NCBI RefSeq assembly: GCF_039543225.1
Contig: NZ_BAABJI010000004.1
Span: 310,001 to 374,000, forward strand
Direction of reading: 5' to 3'
Length of the DNA: 64,000 bases
Source: Mucilaginibacter defluvii
Lineage (GTDB): Bacteria > Bacteroidota > Bacteroidia > Sphingobacteriales > Sphingobacteriaceae
The translations under genes were made by a program, and so were the position numbers. The notes beneath the pieces were generated by a model. The model ran no database searches. It had not been told where the DNA came from and saw only the letters and a program-made list of their open reading frames with translations. Position 1 is the first letter of the stretch. Each line of letters starts with the position of its first letter. Positions 16,901 through 25,016 of the stretch are shown here, in pieces.

Positions 16901-17297
16901 CTTCAACTACTCGCAGGTAATGTACCAGCACCAACTGGATTACTGGACACCACAAAATCCTGATGCAAAATATCCTCGACTTGCAGCCAACGGCAGCCCG
17001 TCAAATACCAACAACTTCCGTCGCGGATCTGATTTGTATTTGCAAAATGCCGCATACGTCCGTTTAAAAAACATTCAATTTGGATATACCTTGCCTTCTG
17101 GTATTGCACAAAAGTTAGGCATGAAAAAGGCACGTGCTTATTTCTCAGGCCAAAACTTATTAACATTTTCTGGGGTGAAAATTGTTGATCCTGAATCTAC
17201 TGAGTTTGATAATGGGCGCGGACTTGGAGGAGCGAATAGCGGCCGTAGCTACCCACTACCAGTTTACTATGGTTTAGGGATTGATTTAACTCTTTAA
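13902..17297 (+). CDS. SusC/RagA family TonB-linked outer-membrane protein with STN signalling domain
   Basis: This 1131-residue protein has a signal peptide within residues 1-43 (ending YGQ). An STN domain at about 50-112 (LKLNNIKLTDALEKIAADNN, QSYRVTFNVQGKSVRDVLSQ) is of the type that contacts FecR. A carboxypeptidase-regulatory-like domain follows at about 143-218, then EVVVVGYGTQKRS, the TonB plug and the beta-barrel. The STN domain makes this a transducer as well as an importer, matching the sigma/FecR pair upstream. Hand counts give about 51% GC at 15001-15360 but about 39% at 16501-16860. The C-terminal barrel may therefore have a different history from the N-terminal half. Confidence 0.95.
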   Translation: MNKSLFYNRVIRHVLILMKITSLVCFVVCFMCLTAIADNTYGQQFLESRVTLKLNNIKLTDALEKIAADNNVRFAYTDNVLKQSYRVTFNVQGKSVRDVLSQILAPFNLSYKVIGDVIVISEPSAQTVLSGRQEAADKQAKITGKVTDDTDFPLPGVTVKVKGTTIAAVTNAQGVFTIDAPEDATLVFSFIGYTTQEVAVNGQSTLNVKLAPAQTALNEVVVVGYGTQKRSSVVGAIDQVTSEAIEGKPAVSAIQALQGTLPNLTIQQKNLEPGQTPNINIRGLGTLNNNSPLLVIDGIISEDVGAINNLNPSDIETATVLKDAGSAAIYGSRSANGVILITTKKGKKDSKATVAYNGLVGTQVPRITYRPVHSYENAILRNEAAANANLPAVYTPAQVRQFQQEGDHEWFLDAILKNALQQNHNVSITGGNASTSYLVSAGLLDQRSNLVGPDYGARRYNYRINLTNEIGRLKLTSILTYARTERKEHSYSTGTLIVDAGRTPTYYDIKDAQGNYLTNDVLSEFNPLGILEKGGYRKFDDDVITANISAEFAVTKDLKVRGVFGSNLGSYHTLERVQRVDYLPKGVYGADRNTNDISSKNLFLNTQLIAEYNKVFAKKHSLGVLAGVANESVTNRGTALRYKLTDPDLGIPIGETEIDEANTNGTLGNTNESSLNSLFGRVSYDYDNKYYGEFNFRIDASSKFAKQNRNAFFPSISAGYRISQEDFMEDYRERFGDLKIRGSYGVLGNQSVGNYQFLTRYFNIPNNYAFNNVGTSGTGFNIANEDIRWERAANFNIGFEATLFKNALSLSADYFNKTTRDILVEPAVPGAFGSGLPVFNAGKVNNKGWEFTATYRKSTKNFKHMISFNIADSKNKVLYFEGDQQITPYDEMRVLLKTGMPMNTYVGYKTDGYFQNLDEVNSGPKPTGVSVLPGDIRYVDVNNDGVIDENDLHVLGNPLPRYTFGLTYDITYKQFDLNVFLQGVGKRSMFLRGELIEPFHFNYSQVMYQHQLDYWTPQNPDAKYPRLAANGSPSNTNNFRRGSDLYLQNAAYVRLKNIQFGYTLPSGIAQKLGMKKARAYFSGQNLLTFSGVKIVDPESTEFDNGRGLGGANSGRSYPLPVYYGLGIDLTL

Positions 17298-17307
17298 TAA
17301 TACCAAT

Positions 17308-18930
17308 ATGAAAATATCGCAACAAATAAAAACCGCAGGTTTGATCATACTGGTAAGCCTATCATCAGCATGTAAAAAGCTTGACCTTGTGCCTACCAAT
17401 AATTTTACAGATGAAAATTACTGGACAAGTGCATCCAAAGCGAGCGCAGTCTTGAATACTGCTTATTCGCAACTGTTTAACAGCAGCCTGTTTTTCTATA
17501 ACGAAGGTTTATCTGACAATGCCTATAACGGGCGCGGTGATAACGAAGGCGCGGCCTCGTTAGCAGCGGGCACATACGATTCTTCATTACCACGGCTTAA
17601 AAATGAATGGGGGTTTCATTATTCAGGTATAAAAACCAGCAACATTTTATTGGAAAATATTGACAGGGTTACAGGTATGGATCAAAACCTGAAAAACCGT
17701 ATGAAAGCAGAGGCACGAGTGTTACGGGCATGGCATTATTTTTATCTTACCACATGGTTTGGTGACGTGCCTTTGTTCGACAAAGATCCTACAGTGGAGG
17801 AAACCAAAACCGTTAGTCGTACGCCAAAAGAACAGGTGGTTAGTTTCATTCTGAAAGAGCTGGACGAGTGTGCTGCTATTTTGCCTGTTAACACTGCTTA
17901 TGATTCGGCGGACAAAGGACGTTTAACCAAAGGTGCTGCTATCGCCTTAAAAGCGCGTGTGCTACTTTATCAAAATAACTGGGCCGGCGTAGTTACCGAA
18001 TGCGAAAAGCTGATGAGTAGCAACGCTAACGGTACTTACAGCTTGTTCCCATCATATGAAGGGTTGTTTTTGCCAGAGAACGAATACAACAGCGAAGTTA
18101 TTTATGATATAGGTTATGTTACTGTTGACAGAGAGTATCAAACATTTTATGATATGGCACCCTTGTCAGTTGGTGGCCGCCTAAACGCCCTTGCTCCAAC
18201 ACAGGAACTAGTTGATAGTTACCTGATGCTTAATGGCCGTAAAATAGATGATAATGGATCAGGGTATGACGAGAATGATCCATACACCAATCGTGACCCG
18301 CGTTTAACTAACACCGTGGTTTATCATCTGTATAACTGGAAGCTGCCAAGCGGAGGTACTAAGGTAATTTATACCAAGCCAGGTACTGATCCGGATAATA
18401 ATGCGCCGGATGAATACCGTTCAGGTAGTATATCATCCCCAACGGGCTATTATACCCGTAAATATTACGATCCGAAATCTCGTACTAACTTCCAGGCTGC
18501 GCTTAACCTGATCATGCTACGTTACGCGGATGTATTGCTAATGTATGCCGAAGCCAAAACAGAGCTTAATCAGATGGATGCTTCTGTATGGGACAGGACT
18601 ATAAAGCTGTTGCGCCAACGGGCGGGCTTTACTGCACCGGCAGCCATTAACTTTAATGCATCAGCCAACCAGCGTGAAGTGGTGCGCAATGAGCGCCGCA
18701 CAGAGCTGGCTATGGAAGGCCTGCGCATTTTCGACATTCGCCGCTGGCGTATTGCCGAGGATGTGCTTAACGGTTGGGCGCATGGTGCCCGGTTTGGCCC
18801 TGCCAATGTGGATAACGGCTACATCCGCGCCAACGAGCGCAGGTTTGATGCAAGCCGCAATTACCTGTGGCCGATTCCGCTTGACGAAAGGCTGCTTAAC
18901 CCTAACCTTGGCCAAAACCCAGGCTGGTAA
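17308..18930 (+). CDS. SusD/RagB family nutrient-binding outer-membrane lipoprotein
   Basis: The protein has 540 residues. Its lipoprotein signal has lipobox SSAC (Cys22), followed by KKLDLVPTNNFTDENYW. Typical SusD features are LRAWHYFYLTTWFGDVPLFD in the TPR region, then LIMLRYADVLLMYAEAKTEL and RRTELAMEGLRIFDIRRWR, with the ending NPNLGQNPGW. It starts 10 nt after SusC and forms the surface lid of that transporter. With the GH76 enzyme downstream, the ligand is probably an alpha-mannan oligosaccharide. The last quarter of the gene is GC-rich again (60% in 18721-18780), unlike the end of susC. Confidence 0.95.
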   Translation: MKISQQIKTAGLIILVSLSSACKKLDLVPTNNFTDENYWTSASKASAVLNTAYSQLFNSSLFFYNEGLSDNAYNGRGDNEGAASLAAGTYDSSLPRLKNEWGFHYSGIKTSNILLENIDRVTGMDQNLKNRMKAEARVLRAWHYFYLTTWFGDVPLFDKDPTVEETKTVSRTPKEQVVSFILKELDECAAILPVNTAYDSADKGRLTKGAAIALKARVLLYQNNWAGVVTECEKLMSSNANGTYSLFPSYEGLFLPENEYNSEVIYDIGYVTVDREYQTFYDMAPLSVGGRLNALAPTQELVDSYLMLNGRKIDDNGSGYDENDPYTNRDPRLTNTVVYHLYNWKLPSGGTKVIYTKPGTDPDNNAPDEYRSGSISSPTGYYTRKYYDPKSRTNFQAALNLIMLRYADVLLMYAEAKTELNQMDASVWDRTIKLLRQRAGFTAPAAINFNASANQREVVRNERRTELAMEGLRIFDIRRWRIAEDVLNGWAHGARFGPANVDNGYIRANERRFDASRNYLWPIPLDERLLNPNLGQNPGW

Positions 18931-18970
18931 TAATTTTTAGTTTGAACATCAATTAAAAGGATCAATCAAC

Positions 18971-20095
18971 ATGAAAAAAAATATATTCTGCATAATACTT
19001 GCAGGCATAGTAGCTACTATATTTTCGGGCTGTAAAAAGGATAAAGAACTCAGCCATACCAACGTAACCGCTGTACAGGCGCTCTACTTTCCGGAGAACG
19101 ACAAATTTGTAAAGCTTGACGGCACCGGCACCGTAACCTTTGAATGGCAGCAAGCCAAAGCCGAAGATAACGGCTATGTAAGCTATGAGGTGGCATTTGC
19201 CAAAGAGGACGGTGATTTTACGAAACCGATTTATGCTATGGCATCGGGCCGTAATGGTTTTGATAATACACTGGTGATGACCTTCTCTGACCTTAACCGC
19301 GTAGCAACGCTGGCGGGTATTAAACCGGCAGAAAAAGGTAAATTAAAATGGACGGTAATTGCTTCAAAAGGCATCAATCCTAAAATTCCAACGGTATCAA
19401 ATGTAATTGAAGTAGAGCGCCCTGACTCGTTTGTTACGCCTAATGACCTATTTATTACCGGCGCGGCTACCGAAGGCGGTGCGGATTTGGCTAACGCCAG
19501 GCATTTCAAAAACCTGGGTAACGGTAAATTCGAAATCTTTACCAAACTTAAGGATGGCGACTATCAATTCGCGTCGGCTAATAAAGGTACGCCATCTTTA
19601 TTTTCGATCAACGCTTCGGGTAAACTGGCTGAAAATGGTTCGACTGCTTTTGCCGGCGAGAAAGTAGTTCGCCTGGTACTTGATTTTGGTACCCGCGAAG
19701 CGCAAATGACTGAAATTACCGCCCTGGGCCTTTGGTTCTCGCCTGAAGGTAAAATACTGTTTGATCTGCCTTACGTAGGTAACGGTACCTGGTTGGCTAA
19801 TGATAAACCGATTGTTTTCAGGCAGGAAAGCTGGGGCCGCGACGAGCGTTACAAGTTCCGCTTTACAGTTAAGGATGCGGCCGGTCAATCAAGCACCGAG
19901 TATTACGGAAGCAAGAACAAAGACAACAACCGTCCGGATGCGTCGAGCCCTGCCTCGTATTACGAAATGGTACCGGTTGATAACTCTCAGTATGATTACT
20001 CATTCAAATTCACGTCTGGCGCTGATAATCATAATGCTGATGTTAAGGTTGACTTTAGCGGTGCTACCTACACCCATTCAGTAACTGTAAAATAA
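18971..20095 (+). CDS. SusE-like outer-membrane lipoprotein
   Basis: The protein has 374 residues. Its lipoprotein signal has lipobox FSGC (Cys21). The N-terminal third has the SusE pattern: a short linker, then an immunoglobulin-like strand set with ALYFPENDKFVKLDGTGTVTFEWQ and LKWTVIASKGINP. The rest contains two starch-binding-like beta domains (LFITGAATEGGADL; LWFSPEGKILFDLPYVGNGTW). It is a surface glycan-binding protein helping to hold the polysaccharide near SusC/SusD. It lies 40 nt after susD in the same operon. Specificity cannot be read directly. Confidence 0.85.
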   Translation: MKKNIFCIILAGIVATIFSGCKKDKELSHTNVTAVQALYFPENDKFVKLDGTGTVTFEWQQAKAEDNGYVSYEVAFAKEDGDFTKPIYAMASGRNGFDNTLVMTFSDLNRVATLAGIKPAEKGKLKWTVIASKGINPKIPTVSNVIEVERPDSFVTPNDLFITGAATEGGADLANARHFKNLGNGKFEIFTKLKDGDYQFASANKGTPSLFSINASGKLAENGSTAFAGEKVVRLVLDFGTREAQMTEITALGLWFSPEGKILFDLPYVGNGTWLANDKPIVFRQESWGRDERYKFRFTVKDAAGQSSTEYYGSKNKDNNRPDASSPASYYEMVPVDNSQYDYSFKFTSGADNHNADVKVDFSGATYTHSVTVK

Positions 20096-20115
20096 CCACT
20101 GTTTTATCATCTATG

Positions 20116-20144
20116 GATGCCGGGGCTTGCAAAGGTCCGGCATC
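20116..20144 (+). other. stem-loop between susE-like gene and GH76 gene
   Basis: GATGCCGG at 20116-20123 pairs perfectly with CCGGCATC at 20137-20144 around a 13-nt loop. There is no T run, so it is unlikely to stop transcription fully. It may stabilise or process the message between the two genes. Confidence 0.4.
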
Positions 20145-20164
20145 TGTAAATAAGATACCGATTT

Positions 20165-21325
20165 ATGAAACTGAATAAATTAACTATTATAAAGCTTGCC
20201 GCGGCGGCCGTGGTATCATTATCGCTGCCGGCCTGTAAGGATAAGGCATTCCCGTTATACGGTGCCGATAACCAGCGCCCGGCTGTTACATACAACTGGG
20301 CTTTAACGGCCGATACGCTGCAGGAAAAACTGTATAACACCTTCCTGTCGGCCAACGGGCGTTATTTTGTACAAAATGATGCCGGTAATGCCACTTTTCA
20401 TTACTGGCCCAATGCCCATGCCCTTGATGTGCTGGTTGACGGATACCTGCGTACCGACGATGACAAGTATGTGCAGCGCATGAAAGCCCAGCTGAATGGT
20501 ATCAGGCAAACCAACGGCAACAGCCTCATTAATGATTATTATGATGACATGGAGTGGCTGGCGCTATCGACACTGCGCGCTTATGATGCTACCAATGATG
20601 CCGATTACCTGGCCGCTGCCAACACCTTATGGACCGATATAAAAACCGGCCTTAACAGCAACCAAGGTGGTGGTATTGCCTGGCGTAAAAACCAGCTCGA
20701 TTATAAAAATACACCGGCTAATGCACCTGCCATAATTTTTGCCGCACGATTATCACGTATTAATGATAATCCGGCGGATCTGGAATTGGCCAAAACGTTG
20801 TATACCTGGTTAAAAGGAAAGTTGGTTGACCCTTCAACGGGTTTGGTTTGGGATGGCGTTAACGCCAACGGCGACGGGCAGATCAGCAAAAACCTGTTTA
20901 CTTACAACCAGGGTATATTTGTAGGCGCCGCGCTTGAGCTTTACCATTCAACCAACGATGCCGCTTATTTAAGCGATGCGGTGCGTACGGCAAAAGCATC
21001 CCTTATCAGCGGTGATATTACACCGGGCGGTATTCTTAAAGGAGAAGGCCAGGGTGATGGCGGCTTGTTCAAGGGCATCTTGATAAGGTATTTTACCTTG
21101 TTGGCGCAAGAGGAAGCTGTAGCTGCTATTGACAGGAATGAACTGGTGAAATTTCTGAAATTGAACGCGGAGACCTTATATACCAACGGTATTGCAAGGC
21201 CTGCCCATACCATCAGTCCGGATTGGACCAAGAAACCGTCGGGCTCGACTGATTTAACTGTACAACTCAGCGGTATGATGCTAATTGAAGCAGCCGCAAC
21301 CTTAAACGAGGCAAAGCTGTTTTAA
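20165..21325 (+). CDS. glycoside hydrolase family 76 (endo-alpha-1,6-mannanase-like) lipoprotein
   Basis: The protein has 386 residues. Its lipoprotein signal has lipobox LPAC (Cys24), so the enzyme is membrane-anchored and probably surface-exposed. The (alpha/alpha)6-barrel family signature is clear: NDYYDDMEWLALSTLRAY carries the paired catalytic aspartates Asp127 and Asp128. WTDIKTGLN, GGGIAWRK, ANAPAIIFAARL and FTYNQGIFVGAALELY follow. GH76 enzymes cleave alpha-1,6-mannan backbones such as those of yeast cell walls. It is the last gene of this locus and the best clue to its substrate. A strong terminator follows. Confidence 0.92.
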   Translation: MKLNKLTIIKLAAAAVVSLSLPACKDKAFPLYGADNQRPAVTYNWALTADTLQEKLYNTFLSANGRYFVQNDAGNATFHYWPNAHALDVLVDGYLRTDDDKYVQRMKAQLNGIRQTNGNSLINDYYDDMEWLALSTLRAYDATNDADYLAAANTLWTDIKTGLNSNQGGGIAWRKNQLDYKNTPANAPAIIFAARLSRINDNPADLELAKTLYTWLKGKLVDPSTGLVWDGVNANGDGQISKNLFTYNQGIFVGAALELYHSTNDAAYLSDAVRTAKASLISGDITPGGILKGEGQGDGGLFKGILIRYFTLLAQEEAVAAIDRNELVKFLKLNAETLYTNGIARPAHTISPDWTKKPSGSTDLTVQLSGMMLIEAAATLNEAKLF

Positions 21326-21338
21326 ATCACATAATGAT

Positions 21339-21375
21339 AAAAAATCCCTTTTACTTTGTGTAAAAGGGATTTTTT
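21339..21375. terminator. bidirectional terminator between GH76 gene and metG
   Basis: A perfect 16-bp stem (21339-21354 with 21360-21375) has a 5-nt loop. An A run lies on one side and a T run on the other, so it can stop transcripts from both directions. It closes the mannan locus and sits downstream of metG on the other strand. Confidence 0.9.
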
Positions 21376-21472
21376 ATTGGGTTGGTTTAAGATAGTAAGA
21401 ATTGCTAAAGCTTATTCTAATGACGGAATTAAGCGCACAATTTAAAATACATGTTAAATTAGCACATCATTT

Positions 21473-23545
21473 TTATCGTATCACTGCTCCGTTAGGCATT
21501 TCATCCGCCGGGGCAACAAAGCTTAGCCTGCCTTCGGCATTTTCGGCCATCAGTATCATGCCTTGCGAGGTAATGCCTTTAATATCGCGCGGTTCCAGGT
21601 TTACCAGTATACTCACCTTGGCACCGATTATGGCCTCCGGCTCATAGCATTCGGCAATACCGGATACCACGGTACGCTGATCGATCCCGGTATCAATGGT
21701 CAGTTTCAGCAGCTTTTTAGTTTTGGCTACCTTTTCGGCGGCTAAAATGGTTCCAGTGCGAATATCCAAGCCGGCAAATTGCTCAAAGCTGATGTTCTCC
21801 TTTGCTGGCGTAACAACAGCTTCAGCAGGTTTGGTAGCCGCAGCTTTTTGAGCCTGTAGCTTCTGCAATTGTTTTTCAATCACCTCATCCTCTATTTTTT
21901 CAAACAGCAGTTCCGGTTTGTTCAATTGGTGGCCGTTTATAAAAGATAGGTCTTCTTCAAAACCAACGGTATCGGTCGGCCAGTTCAGCATGTGGAATAT
22001 TTTTTTGGCTGTTGCTGGTAAAAACACCTGCAAACAGGTAGCTAAATGGCCAATTAGCACCAAGCTATTGTGCAATGCCTCTTTAGCCGCTTCGGGATTG
22101 GTTTTGATGGTTTTCCACGGCTCTTTTTCCGTGAGGTAACGGTTACCCAGACGTGCCATATCAATAACTGCCTGCAAGCCCTGGCGGAATTTAAACTCTT
22201 CCAACGCTTTGGCTAAATCATCATAACCCTTGCCTATTTGTTCATTTAATGTAGCATCTGTGAGTTGAAGAGACGGGCCTGCTGTTTCTATTTTACCCCC
22301 GTAAAACTTGTGCATCAGCATCATCACCCGGTTAACGTAGTTACCCAAAATGGCCACCAGCTCGTTATTTACACGTGCCTGATAATCCTTCCAGGTGAAT
22401 TCGCTGTCGCTGGTTTCGGGGAGTATGGATGTAAGTACGTAGCGCAATTCGTCTTGCTTGTTCGGGAACTCTTCCAGGTACTCATGCAGCCATACCGCAT
22501 GGTTGCGTGAAGTAGATAGCTTATCGCCCTCCAAATTCAAAAACTCATTTGCCGGCACATTATAAGGCAATACATACTCGCCATGCGCGTGAAGTACTGA
22601 GGGGAAGATGATACAATGAAAAACTATATTATCCTTACCAATAAAGTGGATCAGGCAGGAATCATCCTCCTCGTTCTGCTGCTTTTTCCAGTATAGCTGC
22701 CAGTCCTTATTTTTATCAATAGCCCATTGTTTTGTGGCCGATACATAGCCTATCGGCGCATCCAGCCATACGTATAGCTTTTTGCCTTTAGCTTCTTCCA
22801 AAGGTACGTCAATACCCCAGTCGAGGTCACGCGTCATGGAGCGGGGTTGCAAGCCCGATTTAAGCCACGATTTACATTGACCGAATACATTTACCTTCCA
22901 CTCACCCTCTTTTTCGTCTATCCATTTTTCCAGCCATGGCTGATACTTATCCAGCGGTAAATACCAGTGCTTGGTTGGCTTTAACACCGGCGTTTTACCG
23001 CTCAGGGTTGATACAGGGTTAATCAGGTCAGTCGGGTTAAGCGATGTACCGCATTTTTCACACTGATCACCATAAGCGTTTTCATTATGACAGTTGGGGC
23101 AGGTACCTACAATGTAACGATCGGCCAAAAACTGTTGGTACTCCTCATCAAAATATTGTTCTGAGAATTTCTCCTCAAACTCACCTTTTTCATACAAATT
23201 CAAAAAGAACTCCTTTGAAAGATCGTGATGTATGGGCGATGAGGTACGGTGATAGATATCGAATGAGATACCAAACTTTTCAAAGCTATCCTTTATCTGG
23301 TGGTGATACTTATCAATAATGGCTTGCGGCGTTGTGCCCTCCTTTTTAGCTTTTATGGTGATGGCGGCGCCATGCTCGTCAGATCCGCAGATGTACACTA
23401 CATCCCGCTTTTTTAGGCGCAGGTAACGCACAAATATATCAGCAGGCAAATACGCCCCGGCCAAATGCCCGATGTGTAAGGGGCCGTTAGCATAAGGTAG
23501 TGCTGATGTTATGGTATATCGTTTAAATTTATCGAGTTGTGACAT
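21473..23545 (-). CDS. metG: methionine--tRNA ligase
   Basis: This 690-residue class I synthetase charges tRNA-Met with methionine. Its N-terminal Rossmann fold begins with SALPYANGPLHIGHLAGAYL, containing the HIGH motif. Two zinc-knuckle CxxC pairs follow (CPNCHNENAYGDQCEKCG, residues about 149-166), and the KMSKS-equivalent loop is DKLSTSRN. An anticodon-binding helical domain spans about 390-545. A C-terminal EMAP/Trbp111-like tRNA-binding domain at about 583-690 begins ISFEQFAGLDIRTGTI. The length fits the long dimeric bacterial form. The gene is divergent from an LD-carboxypeptidase gene 41 bp away. Confidence 0.97.
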   Translation of the reverse strand: MSQLDKFKRYTITSALPYANGPLHIGHLAGAYLPADIFVRYLRLKKRDVVYICGSDEHGAAITIKAKKEGTTPQAIIDKYHHQIKDSFEKFGISFDIYHRTSSPIHHDLSKEFFLNLYEKGEFEEKFSEQYFDEEYQQFLADRYIVGTCPNCHNENAYGDQCEKCGTSLNPTDLINPVSTLSGKTPVLKPTKHWYLPLDKYQPWLEKWIDEKEGEWKVNVFGQCKSWLKSGLQPRSMTRDLDWGIDVPLEEAKGKKLYVWLDAPIGYVSATKQWAIDKNKDWQLYWKKQQNEEDDSCLIHFIGKDNIVFHCIIFPSVLHAHGEYVLPYNVPANEFLNLEGDKLSTSRNHAVWLHEYLEEFPNKQDELRYVLTSILPETSDSEFTWKDYQARVNNELVAILGNYVNRVMMLMHKFYGGKIETAGPSLQLTDATLNEQIGKGYDDLAKALEEFKFRQGLQAVIDMARLGNRYLTEKEPWKTIKTNPEAAKEALHNSLVLIGHLATCLQVFLPATAKKIFHMLNWPTDTVGFEEDLSFINGHQLNKPELLFEKIEDEVIEKQLQKLQAQKAAATKPAEAVVTPAKENISFEQFAGLDIRTGTILAAEKVAKTKKLLKLTIDTGIDQRTVVSGIAECYEPEAIIGAKVSILVNLEPRDIKGITSQGMILMAENAEGRLSFVAPADEMPNGAVIR

Positions 23546-23586
23546 TATGTACCGCGTTATTTATAATTTGGCAAAGATAATTCAAT

Positions 23587-24489
23587 ATGAGCATAACTCC
23601 CCCATATCTTAAAAAAGGTGACAAGATAGCGATCACCTGCCCGGCAAAAAAATTGCCAAAACCCATGACGGATGCCATCAACCTGATGCAATCATGGGGA
23701 CTTGACGTGATTTTAGGGGAAACGGTTGAGGCATCGTACCACCAATTCTCGGGCGATGACGCCCTACGGGCCAAAGACATGCAGCGCTTTGTTGATGATG
23801 ACAGCATTAAGGCCATTATAGCAGCCCGCGGTGGCTACGGCACTATCCGGATTATAGATCATGTAAATTTCGACAGGCTGGCAACCCATCCCAAATGGGT
23901 TTTAGGCTTTAGCGATATTACTTTGCTGCATAGCCACCTGTACAGCAAATACCAGTTACAAAGCATACACGGGCAAATGCCGGTTAACATACCCGATGCA
24001 TCGGCACAATCCATCCAAACGCTTTATAAGGCTTTATTTGGCGAATCTTTGAGCTATGAATACACATCGGCAGGACATCACAACATCAGTGGCGAAGCCA
24101 CCGGAACTTTAGTTGGCGGTAACCTTACCTTGCTGGTTTGTAAGCTTGGTTCCGTATCTGATTTTGATTACACAGGTAAGATTCTTTTTATTGAAGATGT
24201 TGGCGAATATCTATATTCAATAGATAGACTGATCCGCACGCTTGACCGCGCAGGCAAGCTCAAGGAGTTAGCAGGATTGATAGTAGGTGGCTTTACTGAC
24301 ATTAAGGATAACGATATCCCTTTCGGACAAACGGTTGAAGAAATTGTGCGAGATGTAGTTAAAGCCTATGGCTATCCCGTTTGTTTTGACTTCCTGGTAG
24401 GACATATTCCCAATAACAATAGTCTCATACATGGCGCCATGCTGCACTTAGTTGTTGATAATCAGCACGTGAAAGCAAACTATAAGTAA
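23587..24489 (+). CDS. LD-carboxypeptidase (S66 family, MccF/LdcA-like)
   Basis: The protein has 300 residues with the S66 serine peptidase triad: Ser109 in LGFSDIT, Glu203 in FIEDVGEYLYS and His282 in NSLIHGAM. The N-terminal block GDKIAITCPA and the AARGGYGT loop are also typical. Members cleave an L,D-peptide bond, normally trimming tetrapeptides during murein recycling in the cytoplasm. Others hydrolyse microcin C-like peptides. No signal peptide is visible, which fits a recycling role. It shares a short divergent promoter region with metG. Confidence 0.9.
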   Translation: MSITPPYLKKGDKIAITCPAKKLPKPMTDAINLMQSWGLDVILGETVEASYHQFSGDDALRAKDMQRFVDDDSIKAIIAARGGYGTIRIIDHVNFDRLATHPKWVLGFSDITLLHSHLYSKYQLQSIHGQMPVNIPDASAQSIQTLYKALFGESLSYEYTSAGHHNISGEATGTLVGGNLTLLVCKLGSVSDFDYTGKILFIEDVGEYLYSIDRLIRTLDRAGKLKELAGLIVGGFTDIKDNDIPFGQTVEEIVRDVVKAYGYPVCFDFLVGHIPNNNSLIHGAMLHLVVDNQHVKANYK

Positions 24490-24542
24490 GCCCAACTGTT
24501 TAGCTGCTATAACATTCCGTTCACTTTAAAGTAAGATAGTTT

Positions 24543-24950
24543 ATGGCAGTTTTAAGCAACCTGGGCCGGTATAAGGATGCCGGTTTACTTGTATTACGCA
24601 TTGGCCTCGGTGCCATGATGATTTTTCACGGTTATCCTAAATTAATAGGCGGACCGGAGAATTGGGCACAGTTAGGTACATCAGCAAAGTTTGTAGGCCT
24701 TAACTTTGCCCCTACCTTTTGGGGATTGATGGCAGCTTTAGCCGAGGCGGCCGGTGGTGTGCTGATTATACTCGGTTTATGGTTCAGGCCAGCGGCTATT
24801 TTTTTAACCCTGAACATGATCGTAGCTTCAGCCATGCACCTCGGTAAGGGCGATGACCTGATGACGGCATCGCATGCTATTGAACTGGCTTTTGTTTTTG
24901 CCGGATTGATATTTATTGGCCCCGGTAAATACAGTATTGATAAGCGATAA
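24543..24950 (+). CDS. DoxX family membrane protein
   Basis: This 135-residue protein has four predicted membrane helices. The family pattern is LLVLRIGLGAMMIFHGYPKL, then FWGLMAALAEAAGGVLIILG, then AIFLTLNMIVASAMHL, then a last helix ending FIGPGKYSIDKR. DoxX proteins are small inner-membrane proteins, some linked to quinone or thiol redox chemistry. The exact role here is unknown. It lies 53 bp after the LD-carboxypeptidase gene and is followed by a strong terminator. Confidence 0.9.
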   Translation: MAVLSNLGRYKDAGLLVLRIGLGAMMIFHGYPKLIGGPENWAQLGTSAKFVGLNFAPTFWGLMAALAEAAGGVLIILGLWFRPAAIFLTLNMIVASAMHLGKGDDLMTASHAIELAFVFAGLIFIGPGKYSIDKR

Positions 24951-24959
24951 AATTCTATT

Positions 24960-24998
24960 AAAAAAGAAGCCGCTTAGTAATAAGCGGCTTCTTTTTTT
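24960..24998. terminator. bidirectional terminator
   Basis: A 17-bp stem (24960-24976 with 24981-24997) has a 4-nt GTAA loop and ends in T runs on both strands. It serves the convergent DoxX gene and the DUF1735 lipoprotein gene. Confidence 0.9.
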
Positions 24999-25016
24999 AA
25001 TAGAGTAAAGTCAGAA

